64,000 bases of DNA from Bradyrhizobium sp. AZCC 1719 (lineage in GTDB: Bacteria; Pseudomonadota; Alphaproteobacteria; Rhizobiales; Xanthobacteraceae), in NCBI RefSeq assembly GCF_036924525.1, contig NZ_JAZHRU010000001.1, forward strand, positions 6,787,001 through 6,851,000. The letters run 5' to 3'. Made by a program: the position numbers and the translations under genes. Below, piece by piece: positions 25,359-33,709 of this stretch (position 1 is its first letter; every line of letters begins with the position of its first letter). The notes beneath the pieces are model-generated. The model did not search any database. It was not told where the DNA came from and saw only the letters and a list, made by a program, of their open reading frames with translations.

Positions 25359-26228
25359 ATGGCTCCTCCTCGCCTCGCCACTTTCACCGTCAACGGCGCG
25401 CAGAAATACGGCGCCGTGACCGATGCCGGCATCGTCGATCTCTCGGCGCGCTTCGCAAAGGAATACCCGACGCTGCGCGAAGTCGTCGCCGCCGGCGCGC
25501 TGATGAAACTCGCCGAAGACGCGGCACGCCGCGGGCCGGACCATGCGCTCGATGCGATCAATTGGCAGCCACCGATCCCCGCACCGGAAAAGATCATCTG
25601 CATCGGCGTCAACTACCCGGATCGCAACGCCGAATACAAGGACGGCCAGGACGCGCCGAAATATCCGAGCATGTTCATGCGCACCCCGCGCTCCTTTGTC
25701 GGCCACAACGCGCCGCTGGTCCGCCCGCGCGCCTCGACGCAACTCGACTACGAGGGCGAGCTGGTGCTTGTGATCGGCAAGGCCGGACGGCATATCAAGG
25801 AGAGCGACGCGCTGGACCACATCGCAGCCGTCACGCTCTGCAACGAGGGCACCATCCGCGATTGGGTGCGGCACGCCAAGTTCAACGTCACCCAGGGCAA
25901 GAATTTCGATTCCACCGGCAGCCTCGGCCCCTGGATCGTGCCCTACACCGATGAAGGCCAGATTGCGGATATCCGCCTCACCACGAAGGTCAATGGCGAC
26001 ACGCGGCAGGACGACCGCACCGGCCGGTTGATCTTCGGCTTCCGCTATCTCATCAACTATCTCTCGACCTTCACCACGCTGGTGCCGGGCGACGTCATCG
26101 TGACGGGTACGCCGACCGGCGCCGGGGCGCGGTTCGACCCGCCGCGCTATCTGAAGCCTGGCGACGTCATCGAGGTTGAAGCCGAGGGCGTCGGTGTGCT
26201 CAAAAACGGCGTCATCGACGAAGCCTGA
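25359..26228 (+). CDS. hpaG: Fumarylacetoacetate hydrolase family protein, HpaG-like
   Basis: The 289 residues begin MAPPRLATFTVNGAQKYGAV and carry one FAH catalytic domain: ICIGVNYPDRNAEYKDGQDA, LDYEGELVLVIGKAGRHI (metal glutamates), GKNFDSTGSLGPWIV and VIVTGTPTGAGARFDPPRYL. In the pathway HpaG decarboxylates 5-oxopent-3-ene-1,2,5-tricarboxylate and isomerises the product. E. coli HpaG has two fused FAH domains, whereas this is a single-domain form, so one activity may be missing or carried elsewhere. The start at 25359 is chosen because the longer frame overlaps hpaD. Spacing to hpaD is 11 bp. Confidence 0.82.
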   Translation: MAPPRLATFTVNGAQKYGAVTDAGIVDLSARFAKEYPTLREVVAAGALMKLAEDAARRGPDHALDAINWQPPIPAPEKIICIGVNYPDRNAEYKDGQDAPKYPSMFMRTPRSFVGHNAPLVRPRASTQLDYEGELVLVIGKAGRHIKESDALDHIAAVTLCNEGTIRDWVRHAKFNVTQGKNFDSTGSLGPWIVPYTDEGQIADIRLTTKVNGDTRQDDRTGRLIFGFRYLINYLSTFTTLVPGDVIVTGTPTGAGARFDPPRYLKPGDVIEVEAEGVGVLKNGVIDEA

Positions 26229-26256
26229 CAAATCCCGTGAGCGAGTGGACAGAACC

Positions 26257-27885
26257 ATGAAATCAACTTCCGGCGGCGAAGCAATCGTCAGCGGCCTCGT
26301 CGCGCATGGCGTCGACACCGTGTTCGGCCTGCCCGGCGCGCAGATCTATGGCCTGTTCGATGCCTTCCATCAGGCACAACTGAAGGTGATCGGCGCGCGG
26401 CATGAGCAGGCCTGCGGCTACATGGCCTTCGGCTACGCACGTTCATCGGGCAAGCCGGGCGTGTTCAGCGTGGTGCCCGGTCCGGGCGTGCTCAATGCCA
26501 GCGCGGCGCTGCTCACTGCGTTCGGCTGCAACGAGCCGGTGCTGTGCCTGACCGGACAGGTGCCGACCGCGTTTCTCGGCAAGGGCCGCGGCCATCTGCA
26601 CGAGATGCCGGACCAGCTCGCAACGCTGCGCACTTTCGTGAAATGGGCCGAGCGGATCGAATACCCAGATGCCGCGCCAGCGGTAGTCTCGCGCGCGTTT
26701 CAGGAGATGATGTCGGGCCGCCGCGGTCCCGTATCGCTGGAAATGCCGTGGGACATCTTTACGCAGCGCGCGCAGGTCGGCGCCTCAACCGTGTTCGATC
26801 CGTTTCCGGCGCCGCAACCCGATCCCGACCGGATCAAGGCGGCGGCTGCGCTGATCAAGGACGCGAAGCGACCGATGATCTTCGTCGGCAGCGGCGCGAT
26901 CCATGCGCACCAGGAAATTCTCGAGCTCGCCGAGATGATCGATGCGCCTGTCGTGGCATTCCGCAGCGGCCGCGGCATCGTCTCCAACGCGCACGAGCTC
27001 GGGCTGACCATGGCGGGTGCCTACAAGCTCTGGCCGAACACCGATCTTATGATCGGGGTCGGCACGCGCATGGAGCTGCCGGCCTCGGGTTTCCGCTGGC
27101 CGTACCAGCCGAAGGGATTGAAGTCCGTTCGCATCGATATCGATCCGGCCGAGATGCGCCGGCTTGCATCCAACGCCGCCGTGGTCGCGGATGCGAAAGC
27201 CGGCACGGCCGATCTCGTGGCCGCTGTGAAGAAGGCTGGCTATAGCAGAACCAGCGGCCGGCGCGCCGAAATCCGCGAAGCCACCGCAGCGGCGCATCAG
27301 GAAATCCAGAAGGTTCAGCCGCAAATGGCGTATCTGAACATTCTGCGCGAGGTGCTGCCGGCCAATGCGATCGTTACCGATGAGCTCTCGCAGGTTGGCT
27401 TTGCCTCCTGGTACGGCTTTCCGGTCTACGAGCCGCGCACCTTTATCACTTCGGGCTATCAGGGCACGCTCGGCTCCGGCTTCCCCACCGCGCTGGGCGC
27501 CAAGGTTGCCAACCCGGACCGCCCGGTGGTCGCGATCACGGGCGATGGCGGCTTCATGTTCGGCGTGCAGGAACTGTCGACTGCCGTGCAATTCAGGATC
27601 GGCGTGGTGACGCTGGTGTTCAACAACAACGCCTATGGCAATGTGCGGCGCGACCAGCGCCAGCATTTTGACGGACGCGTGGTGGCGTCCGACCTGGTCA
27701 ATCCGGATTTCGTGAAGCTGGCGGAGTCGTTCGGCGCGGGTGCTGCGCGGGTAACTTCGCCCGATCAGTTCCGGCCCGCGCTGGAGAAGGCCTTGGCCGC
27801 CGGCGGGCCGTGCGTGATCTCGGTGGAGGTGCCGACGGATTCGGAAGTGAGCCCGTGGGCGTTTATCCATCCGCCGAGGCCGTGA
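26257..27885 (+). CDS. Thiamine diphosphate-dependent enzyme (acetolactate synthase-like)
   Basis: This 542-residue protein has the three-domain ThDP decarboxylase/acetolactate synthase layout: an N-terminal PYR domain with VFGLPGAQIYGLFDAF and catalytic E50 (GARHEQACGYMAFG), a middle domain (about 190-330), and a C-terminal PP domain with the GDG...NN motif (ITGDGGFMFGVQ to VFNNNAYGNV). Relatives include acetolactate synthase, benzoylformate decarboxylase and oxalyl-CoA decarboxylase. It is the last gene of the hpa operon. The classical pathway has no ThDP step, so it may make or consume an aryl-glyoxylate or pyruvate-derived product. The reaction is unknown. The start is the ATG at 26257. 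Confidence 0.87.
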   Translation: MKSTSGGEAIVSGLVAHGVDTVFGLPGAQIYGLFDAFHQAQLKVIGARHEQACGYMAFGYARSSGKPGVFSVVPGPGVLNASAALLTAFGCNEPVLCLTGQVPTAFLGKGRGHLHEMPDQLATLRTFVKWAERIEYPDAAPAVVSRAFQEMMSGRRGPVSLEMPWDIFTQRAQVGASTVFDPFPAPQPDPDRIKAAAALIKDAKRPMIFVGSGAIHAHQEILELAEMIDAPVVAFRSGRGIVSNAHELGLTMAGAYKLWPNTDLMIGVGTRMELPASGFRWPYQPKGLKSVRIDIDPAEMRRLASNAAVVADAKAGTADLVAAVKKAGYSRTSGRRAEIREATAAAHQEIQKVQPQMAYLNILREVLPANAIVTDELSQVGFASWYGFPVYEPRTFITSGYQGTLGSGFPTALGAKVANPDRPVVAITGDGGFMFGVQELSTAVQFRIGVVTLVFNNNAYGNVRRDQRQHFDGRVVASDLVNPDFVKLAESFGAGAARVTSPDQFRPALEKALAAGGPCVISVEVPTDSEVSPWAFIHPPRP

Positions 27886-27894
27886 TTTGGGTAC

Positions 27895-27974
27895 GTCGTT
27901 CCGGGCGCGTCGAAGACGCGAACCCGGAACCTCGAGATTCCGGGTCTGGTGCTAGCGCACCATCCCGGAATGAC
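27895..27974. repeat. Intergenic palindrome, family A, copy 3
   Basis: This copy runs gtcgttccggg to cggaatgac with centre CTCGAG. It occupies the whole gap between the convergent ends of the ThDP-enzyme gene and the MFS transporter gene, so it may act as a two-way transcript end. Confidence 0.88.
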
Positions 27975-27986
27975 CGTGGGAGAAAC

Positions 27987-29225
27987 TTAAACCTTCCTCT
28001 CCGCCCCACCGCGTTGCATCCGCGAGGCTGCGATCACCAGCACCCCCGCTCCCGCAACCGACCAGCACGCCACCGGCGCCCAGTGCAACAGCGGCGCATA
28101 TTCCGGCAGCTTTTGCAGGCCGCCGGCCACCGCCGCCATCCGCGCAAAGGTCGCGAGCGCCAGCGCGGAGAACACCAGCCCCACCACCTTGCCCTCGGCG
28201 CCGGTCTCCCCGATCGCCAGCGCCGCCGAAACCGCAGCCATCAGCATGCAGCCCCACGCCGCGCCGGCCAGGAACTGCGCCGCGATCAGCATGTTGAGAT
28301 TGCCGGCCATCTCCGCGCCCAACACGGCCAGTGCGCCGAGCAGGCCGGCGGCGCCCATTACGATCAGCCCGCCGCGATGCTTGACCACGACGCTCGCCGG
28401 AAACATCGCGATGTTGAAGCCGATCCAGAACACCGGCATCAGCCATGGCAGTTCGTCCGGCTTGGCAAACCGCAGGAAGAACGGCGTGCTGTTGATGGAA
28501 AAATGCAGTTGATAGCCGAGCGAGAGGATCACCATCGAGGCGATGAAGAATGTCGGTATCGGGCCAAGCGGTTTTGCAGGCGCGACCGGTTGTTTTGCGA
28601 CGCGAGGTGCCTGCGCCAGATCACGCTCGACCTTCGAGAGCGCCAGGGTGGTGAGCAGCAATACCACGCCCGAGATCACGAAGGGCAGCCGCGGGTCGTG
28701 GTTGCGCAGAACCAGGCCTAGATAAGGCGAGACGGCGCCGGCCAGACCGTAGCCAAGCATCGCCAGAGCCGACAGAAATGGAATCGCCGGCCGCGCGGCG
28801 TATTTGCCTAACAGTGTCAGCGGCGGCGCGCGCAGGGCCGATGACGTCACGACCCAGATCAGGATCAGGGCGATGAACCAGGCCTGCGCGCCCGGCCCCG
28901 TACCCGCCACGAACGGCAGCGCGACAAAGGCCGCGCATGAGATCGCGGTCAAGGCGCCGACGAAGACGCCTAGCTTGCCGACGAACGGTGCGATCTTGTC
29001 GGCGGCAACCCCCATCGCGGTGTCGGTGATGGTGAAGATTGCCTGATCCAGCATCAGGATCAGGATCACGGCTGATGGCGCGATGCCGACATCGGCGCAG
29101 AGTTTTGGCAGATAGATGACGTAAGTGGTCCAGCCCAGCGTGAATACGAGCTGCAGCACGGCAAGATAGACGCCCGTGCTATTAGCACTGGTGGCCGTAT
29201 CGGTCTTCGCTTCTGTGGTGGTCAT
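27987..29225 (-). CDS. MFS transporter
   Basis: This roughly 412-residue integral membrane protein has about 12 predicted helices, starting at VYLAVLQLVFTLGWTTYVIY. The cytoplasmic loop GVAADKIAPFVGKLGVF and basic loop VERDLAQAPRVAKQPVAPAK separate the two halves. It is a major facilitator superfamily permease of unknown substrate. Its convergent position after the hpa operon makes an aromatic-acid role possible but not shown. I chose the ATG at 29225 (MTTTEAKTD); the frame extends eight codons upstream (29249), and neither start has a strong ribosome site. Confidence 0.83.
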   Translation of the reverse strand: MTTTEAKTDTATSANSTGVYLAVLQLVFTLGWTTYVIYLPKLCADVGIAPSAVILILMLDQAIFTITDTAMGVAADKIAPFVGKLGVFVGALTAISCAAFVALPFVAGTGPGAQAWFIALILIWVVTSSALRAPPLTLLGKYAARPAIPFLSALAMLGYGLAGAVSPYLGLVLRNHDPRLPFVISGVVLLLTTLALSKVERDLAQAPRVAKQPVAPAKPLGPIPTFFIASMVILSLGYQLHFSINSTPFFLRFAKPDELPWLMPVFWIGFNIAMFPASVVVKHRGGLIVMGAAGLLGALAVLGAEMAGNLNMLIAAQFLAGAAWGCMLMAAVSAALAIGETGAEGKVVGLVFSALALATFARMAAVAGGLQKLPEYAPLLHWAPVACWSVAGAGVLVIAASRMQRGGAERKV

Positions 29226-29281
29226 GTCGGCCCCCGGCGGAGAGAGCATAGACCAGGGAAAAGCTCGATGGAACGCCTCTT

Positions 29282-29402
29282 CCCTTCTCCCCTTGTGGGA
29301 GAAGGTGCCTTCGCGAAAGCGAAGGCGGATGAGGGGTCTCTATCCGCGGAGAGAACCCCTCATCCGGCGCTTCGCGCCACCTTCTCCCACAAGGGGAGAA
29401 GG
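29282..29402. repeat. Long intergenic inverted repeat, family E
   Basis: Outer arms cccttctccccttgtggg and cccacaaggggagaagg pair almost perfectly. Inner arms (gcggatgagggg/cccctcatccg) and small gcgaaagc-type hairpins complete a 121 bp foldback. It lies between the MFS gene start and the alkB stop, three bases from alkB, and may terminate alkB transcription. Confidence 0.85.
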
Positions 29403-29404
29403 AA

Positions 29405-30070
29405 TTACCGCGCCTTGCGGAAAGTGAGATTGATGCGCTGGTGGCCCATCAGGGCATGCACGCCGTCGGCGAGCGGCGCGACACCGTGAAAGAACAGCCG
29501 CGACGGTCCGCCCCAGACCACGATGTCGCCATGCTCGAGCCGATAGCGCTTCGGTTTGTCGGCGCGCTTTGGGCCGCCGAACAGGAAGATTGCGGATAGA
29601 CCGAGCGACACCGACACGATCGGCGCGGCGAAATCCTGCTCGTCCTTGTCCTGATGGAGCGACATTCGTGCGCCGGGCGTGTAGCGGTTGATCAGGCAGG
29701 CATCGGGCGCGAAGCCGGCAAAGCCAGCCTCGGCGGCTGCCTGCTCGGCAATTACGCGGAAGCTCGGCGGCATCTCCGGCCAAGGCTGCCCGGAATCCGG
29801 ATCAATGCCGTCATAGCGATAGCCGCTGCGGTCGGTCACCCAACCGGCGCTGCCGCAATTGGTCATGGCGACCGACATCTGGTGACCGCCAGGCGTAAAC
29901 ATACGGCGGAATGGCGCTCGCGCGATGATCTCGCGCAACGCCGCGACCACTTCGTTTTCGAAGGGCTTCGCATATCCGCGCAGCAATACCGCGCCATCCG
30001 CCATCGCTTCGCGCGATGGGCGCACATCCGGCACGGCCTCGAACAAATCCGCAGTCAATTCTATCAGCAC
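29405..30070 (-). CDS. alkB: AlkB family alpha-ketoglutarate-dependent dioxygenase
   Basis: This 221-residue Fe(II)/2-oxoglutarate oxygenase belongs to the AlkB family, which reverses N-alkyl damage on DNA and RNA bases by oxidative demethylation. The iron ligands are H139 and D141 (SLHQDKDE) and H195 (FFHGVAPL); the 2-oxoglutarate arginines are R212 and R218 (QRINLTFRKAR). Spacing between these residues equals that of E. coli AlkB. The start is GTG at 30070, directly after the TGA of the upstream oxygenase gene, so the two are tightly coupled. Confidence 0.95.
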   Translation of the reverse strand: MLIELTADLFEAVPDVRPSREAMADGAVLLRGYAKPFENEVVAALREIIARAPFRRMFTPGGHQMSVAMTNCGSAGWVTDRSGYRYDGIDPDSGQPWPEMPPSFRVIAEQAAAEAGFAGFAPDACLINRYTPGARMSLHQDKDEQDFAAPIVSVSLGLSAIFLFGGPKRADKPKRYRLEHGDIVVWGGPSRLFFHGVAPLADGVHALMGHQRINLTFRKAR

Positions 30071-30814
30071 TCACTTGGCATCGTGAAAAATCACGCCGAC
30101 GGTGTGGCGATGGCCGGAGCGGATCCGGCTGACGCCGTGGCGCAGATTAACGCGATAGGGCCCACGCGTCCCCTGCACCGGCCGATGATGCACAGCAAAC
30201 GCGACGGCATCGCCCTGCCGTAGCGGCACCACCTCGGGCCGCGACTGCATCCGCGGCCGCTGCTCGGCCAGTACGAACTCGCCGCCTTCGAAATCGCGAC
30301 CCGGTTCCGACAGCAGGATCGCGGCCTGCAGCGGGAACACGTGCTCGCCATAGAGGTCTTGATGCAGGCAATTGTAGTCGCCCTCGCCATATTGCAGCAG
30401 CAGCGGCGTCGGCCGCGTCTGCCCGGCATCGTGGCAGCGTTTCAGGAATGCTGCATGCTTGTCGGGATAGCGGATGTCGATCCCCATCGTCTCGTTCCAG
30501 CGATTGGCGATGCCGCAAAGCCGCGCATAAAGCGCCGGCCGTAACTGCGCGATCAGGTCGGGCAGCGGATAGGCGAAATACTTGTACTCGCCGCGACCAA
30601 AGCCGTGGCTCCCCATCACGATACGGCTGCGGAAGTTCTTGTCATCGGGATAAAGCGCGGCCAGCGCAGCGCATTCGTCCGGCGACAACAATCCCTTCAG
30701 GACGGCGCAGCCCTGTGCGTCAAGGTCGGCGGTTACCTGCGTCCAGTCGATGGCATCGACGCGGGCGGCGATGTCGGGGGCAGGATGGTGGATGTTTCTT
30801 GCGGTTGCTCTCAT
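30071..30814 (-). CDS. 2OG-Fe(II) oxygenase, uncharacterised, coupled to alkB
   Basis: This 247-residue protein has a double-stranded beta-helix oxygenase domain in the C-terminal half: H151 and D153 in NCLHQDLYGEHVFPLQAAIL, a GGEFVLAEQRPRMQSR strand, and distal H226 and R236 in RHGVSRIRSGHRHTVGVIF. This matches the HxD...H...R pattern of prolyl-hydroxylase-like oxygenases. The N-terminal half (AVLKGLLSPDECAALAALY) is the usual lid. Its stop abuts the GTG start of alkB, implying a shared function, perhaps nucleic-acid or ribosomal-protein modification. The substrate is not known. Confidence 0.87.
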   Translation of the reverse strand: MRATARNIHHPAPDIAARVDAIDWTQVTADLDAQGCAVLKGLLSPDECAALAALYPDDKNFRSRIVMGSHGFGRGEYKYFAYPLPDLIAQLRPALYARLCGIANRWNETMGIDIRYPDKHAAFLKRCHDAGQTRPTPLLLQYGEGDYNCLHQDLYGEHVFPLQAAILLSEPGRDFEGGEFVLAEQRPRMQSRPEVVPLRQGDAVAFAVHHRPVQGTRGPYRVNLRHGVSRIRSGHRHTVGVIFHDAK

Positions 30815-30875
30815 GACGGTTAGTCTCGCAATCAGGCCACGACAAAACCACCCGATTTCTGACGAGTTCCATCCC

Positions 30876-30996
30876 CGTCATTGCGAGCCACCCGGTCGGC
30901 GCAAAGCGCCGCCGGATGACAGGCTCCGCGAAGCAATCCACGCCTCAGCTCGGGGATAGATGGATTGCTTCGTCGCTTCGCTCCTCGCAATGACGG
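30876..30996. repeat. Intergenic palindrome, family C, copy 1
   Basis: Outer arms cgtcattgcgag and ctcgcaatgacgg pair. Inner blocks gcgaagcaatcca/tggattgcttcg also pair. A second copy in the opposite orientation is at 38843-38966, and a fragment (gatgacaggctccgcg) is embedded in the family B repeat at 57482. Here it separates the oxygenase operon promoter side from the DUF2848 gene end. Confidence 0.85.
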
Positions 30997-31012
30997 CGGT
31001 TAGAGTCCCGCG

Positions 31013-31708
31013 TCAGCCCAGCACCGGCAGCGCGATCACGTCATAGCCGTGGCTGATCTTCCGCTTCAGCACGGGATCCTCCAGTTCGAACTCGAAGCGA
31101 TCAGCGGGCCGGATGCCGCCCTTGGCGGCAAAGGTGCCGCCGAACATGGCGCAGCCGTCAGGCAGGCCTTTGCCGCCAAAGCCGCGGTCGATCAGGTCCT
31201 TGACCGGCAGCATCGCATCGAGCGTGCCTTCCTGGTACAGCACCCGCGCGCCGCCGATGATGGCCCAGGAGCGCAGGATCAGCCGGTCCCAGTGACCGAT
31301 GACTTCCTCCAGCTCCCACAGCACCGAGGCCACCGGCTTGTCGCACATCTGTTTCGAGACGGTGACGCTGCAGCTCTCCACCTTGCGGTCGGTGTGGTCG
31401 GAGCCGCAGCCGACGAAGATGCGGCCCTGCCAGCCGATCAGCACGAACTCGACCTCGCCGCTGGAATCGCCACCCGTTACCTCGATACGATCGTCCTGGG
31501 TAATCCGCCGCGCCGAACAGCGATAATAAATCGGCGTCGTCGCGGGGCGCGCGATGCCGAGCGCTTCCAGTTCGGCGATATGCTTGTCGCGCGCGACCGG
31601 ATCGCGCCCGGTCCAGCCGGCGATGACGGCCTGGTCGATCGCGAGCGTCAGCGGCGTCAGCATGCCCTTGTCGTCGACGTTGAAGGTCAGGTCAAACACG
31701 GATGACAT
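31013..31708 (-). CDS. DUF2848 family protein
   Basis: This 231-residue protein matches the DUF2848 pattern: MSSVFDLTFNVDDKGMLTPL, ARPATTPIYYRCSARRITQD, IFVGCGSDHTDRKVE, SKQMCDKPVASVLWELEEVI and GGTFAAKGGIRPADRFEFEL. The late 'MFGGTF' plus 'FELEDPVLKRKI' region recalls fumarylacetoacetate-hydrolase-like folds, but that link is a guess. Its 5' end overlaps the amidase gene by 17 bp, so the two are co-expressed. DUF2848 genes are often found next to amidases; function unknown. Confidence 0.82.
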   Translation of the reverse strand: MSSVFDLTFNVDDKGMLTPLTLAIDQAVIAGWTGRDPVARDKHIAELEALGIARPATTPIYYRCSARRITQDDRIEVTGGDSSGEVEFVLIGWQGRIFVGCGSDHTDRKVESCSVTVSKQMCDKPVASVLWELEEVIGHWDRLILRSWAIIGGARVLYQEGTLDAMLPVKDLIDRGFGGKGLPDGCAMFGGTFAAKGGIRPADRFEFELEDPVLKRKISHGYDVIALPVLG

Positions 31709-33041
31709 CCTCCATTCCGGCGGCGAGTTCGAAGATGCGGCGATCCGATCCGCCGGCGGCTGCGAGCATCAGTCCGACCGGCACCTCGCCTTCGCGATGC
31801 GCGGGCAGCGAGATCGCGCAGCCATCGAGCATGTTGATCAGGGTGCAATTGCGCAAGGCGCGCAAATTCTGCGTGGTGAAGGCCTGATCGTCGGCGAGGT
31901 CGGCGATCCTGGGCGGCGTATTCGCGGTGGTCGGCAGCACCAGCGCGTCATAGGGCGCGATGCGCTGTTCGGTTCGGGCAATGAACGAGCGGCGCGCCTT
32001 GAGGATGTCGATATAGTCCGCCGCGCTGATGCCTTCGCCGCGCAGGATACGGACGCGGACGCGAGGGTCGTAGATGTCGCCTTTGCCGGTGAGCAGGTAA
32101 CGGTGCCAGGCGTAACTTTCGGCGGCGGCAAAACCGCCCTTGCTGTTCATGATACCGACGTCGTGAAATTCCGGCACCTCGATGCGCTCGATCAACGCGC
32201 CGTGGCGCGACAGCGTCGCCAGCGCGCGCTCGAAGGTTTTGGCGACCTCCTCGTCGAGGTCGTCGAGCGCGATCGTGGTCGGCACCGCGAGCCGCATGCC
32301 CTTGACGGTGCGCGGCCGCAACGGCTGCACGGCTTCGTCCGCGAGCACAGCATCCAGCACCGCACAGCATCCGACCGTACGCGCCAGCGGCCCAAAACTG
32401 TCGAGCGAGGACGACAGCGGCACGCCGCCGTCGAGCGGCACGCGCGCCTGCGTCGGCTTGTAGCCGACGATGCCGTTATAGGCCGCCGGAATCCGGCAGG
32501 AGCCGCCGGTATCGGTGCCGAGCGCGCCATACGCCATGCGGTCGGCGATCGAGACCGCCGCGCCCGAGGACGAGCCGCCAGGCACATGGCCGACACTGCG
32601 ATTCCAGACGCTCTTCGGCGTGCCGTAGTGCGGATTGATGCCGATGCCGGAATAGGCGAACTCGGTCATGTTTGTGCGGCCGATCACGATGAAGCCGGCC
32701 CTGCGCAGCCGCGCCACCACGGGCGCATCGGCTTCGGCCGGCGCAGAATCTTCCAGCGCGCGAGACCCGGCGCGGGTCACCTGCCCCTTGATGTCGTAGA
32801 GATCCTTGATCGAGACAGGAATGCCGGCATAGGGCGATGGCGCGGCGCGCGCTTTGCGCAAATGATCCATCGCATCGGCTGCGGCGATCGCCGCGTCCTT
32901 GTCGACGTGGATAAAGGTCCGTGCGCCCTCGCCTGCGGAATCGGCAATCCTGGCGAGGCATTCCTCGACCAGTTTGCGCGCGGTGGTGCGTCCGGAGTCG
33001 AGATCGGCAGCAAGACTGGCAAGCGTCGGATGGTCAGGCAT
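31692..33041 (-). CDS. Amidase (amidase signature family)
   Basis: This roughly 449-residue amidase has the Ser-cisSer-Lys triad in view: Lys in GIPVSIKDLYDIKG, the cis-Ser/Ser region in VPGGSSSGAAVSIADRMAYG, and GTDTGGSCRIPAAYNGIVGY. It hydrolyses a C-N amide bond; substrates across the family are diverse. The start at 33041 is preferred because AAGAGAG precedes it; in-frame alternatives are ATG at 33056 and GTG at 33071. It overlaps DUF2848 by 17 bp. Divergent from the DUF35/thiolase module across about 250 bp. Confidence 0.88.
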   Translation of the reverse strand: MPDHPTLASLAADLDSGRTTARKLVEECLARIADSAGEGARTFIHVDKDAAIAAADAMDHLRKARAAPSPYAGIPVSIKDLYDIKGQVTRAGSRALEDSAPAEADAPVVARLRRAGFIVIGRTNMTEFAYSGIGINPHYGTPKSVWNRSVGHVPGGSSSGAAVSIADRMAYGALGTDTGGSCRIPAAYNGIVGYKPTQARVPLDGGVPLSSSLDSFGPLARTVGCCAVLDAVLADEAVQPLRPRTVKGMRLAVPTTIALDDLDEEVAKTFERALATLSRHGALIERIEVPEFHDVGIMNSKGGFAAAESYAWHRYLLTGKGDIYDPRVRVRILRGEGISAADYIDILKARRSFIARTEQRIAPYDALVLPTTANTPPRIADLADDQAFTTQNLRALRNCTLINMLDGCAISLPAHREGEVPVGLMLAAAGGSDRRIFELAAGMEDVIRV

Positions 33042-33290
33042 GGCTCTCTTGTTCATTTCCTGTGGCGTCACTCATGGTCCGATGCAAGCCCGATGTCGAA
33101 AGCTGCATCGGCGATTTGCCGTGGCGCGGACTATTGCCCGAGACACGCTGGCATACAAGCGCTCTCGGGCGCGGGAATGCGGCCATGCATCTCCGTCGCC
33201 GCTCGGGCCGTTGACGGGCAATAGACAAATGTCGCATCAAGACCGCAACAAGCGGGCAACGCCCGACTTCCCCAAGGAGAAACTGCCGAC

Positions 33291-33704
33291 ATGGCCGAGC
33301 CCGCGCGCGCCAAACCAAAGCCAACCCCGGAGACCCAGCATTTCTGGGACGGCACGCAGGCCGGTGAATTGCGGCTGCAGCGCTGCGACGCCTGCGCCAA
33401 CGTCTATTTTCCGCCGCGCCCGTTCTGCCCGTCCTGCGCCTCGCGCAAGGTTTCCGTCTTCAAGGCCAGCGGCAAGGGCAAGCTCTACAGTTATGTCATC
33501 AACCACCGCCCCGCCGCGCCCGGCTTCACCCCGCCTTACGCGATCGCGGTCGTCGAACTCGACGAAGGCCCGCGCATGATGAGCAACATCATCGATTGCC
33601 CGCAGACGCCGGAGGCGCTGGAGCTCGACATGAAGCTCGAGGTCGCGTTCGAGAAGCTCGACGACAAGATCACCCTTCCCATGTTCCGTCCGGCGAAGGC
33701 TTAA
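33291..33704 (+). CDS. DUF35 zinc-ribbon/OB-fold acyl-CoA-associated protein
   Basis: This 137-residue protein has a rubredoxin-like zinc ribbon (C32, C35, C46, C49 in RCDACANVYFPPRPFCPSC) followed by an OB-fold (KLYSYVINHRPAAPGFTPPY). DUF35 proteins partner with thiolase-like enzymes and are required for activity of some retro-aldolases in steroid side-chain degradation. The next gene, five bp downstream, is such a thiolase-like protein, which supports a heteromeric complex. AAGGAG precedes the ATG by about ten bases. Confidence 0.9.
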   Translation: MAEPARAKPKPTPETQHFWDGTQAGELRLQRCDACANVYFPPRPFCPSCASRKVSVFKASGKGKLYSYVINHRPAAPGFTPPYAIAVVELDEGPRMMSNIIDCPQTPEALELDMKLEVAFEKLDDKITLPMFRPAKA

Positions 33705-33709
33705 GCACC

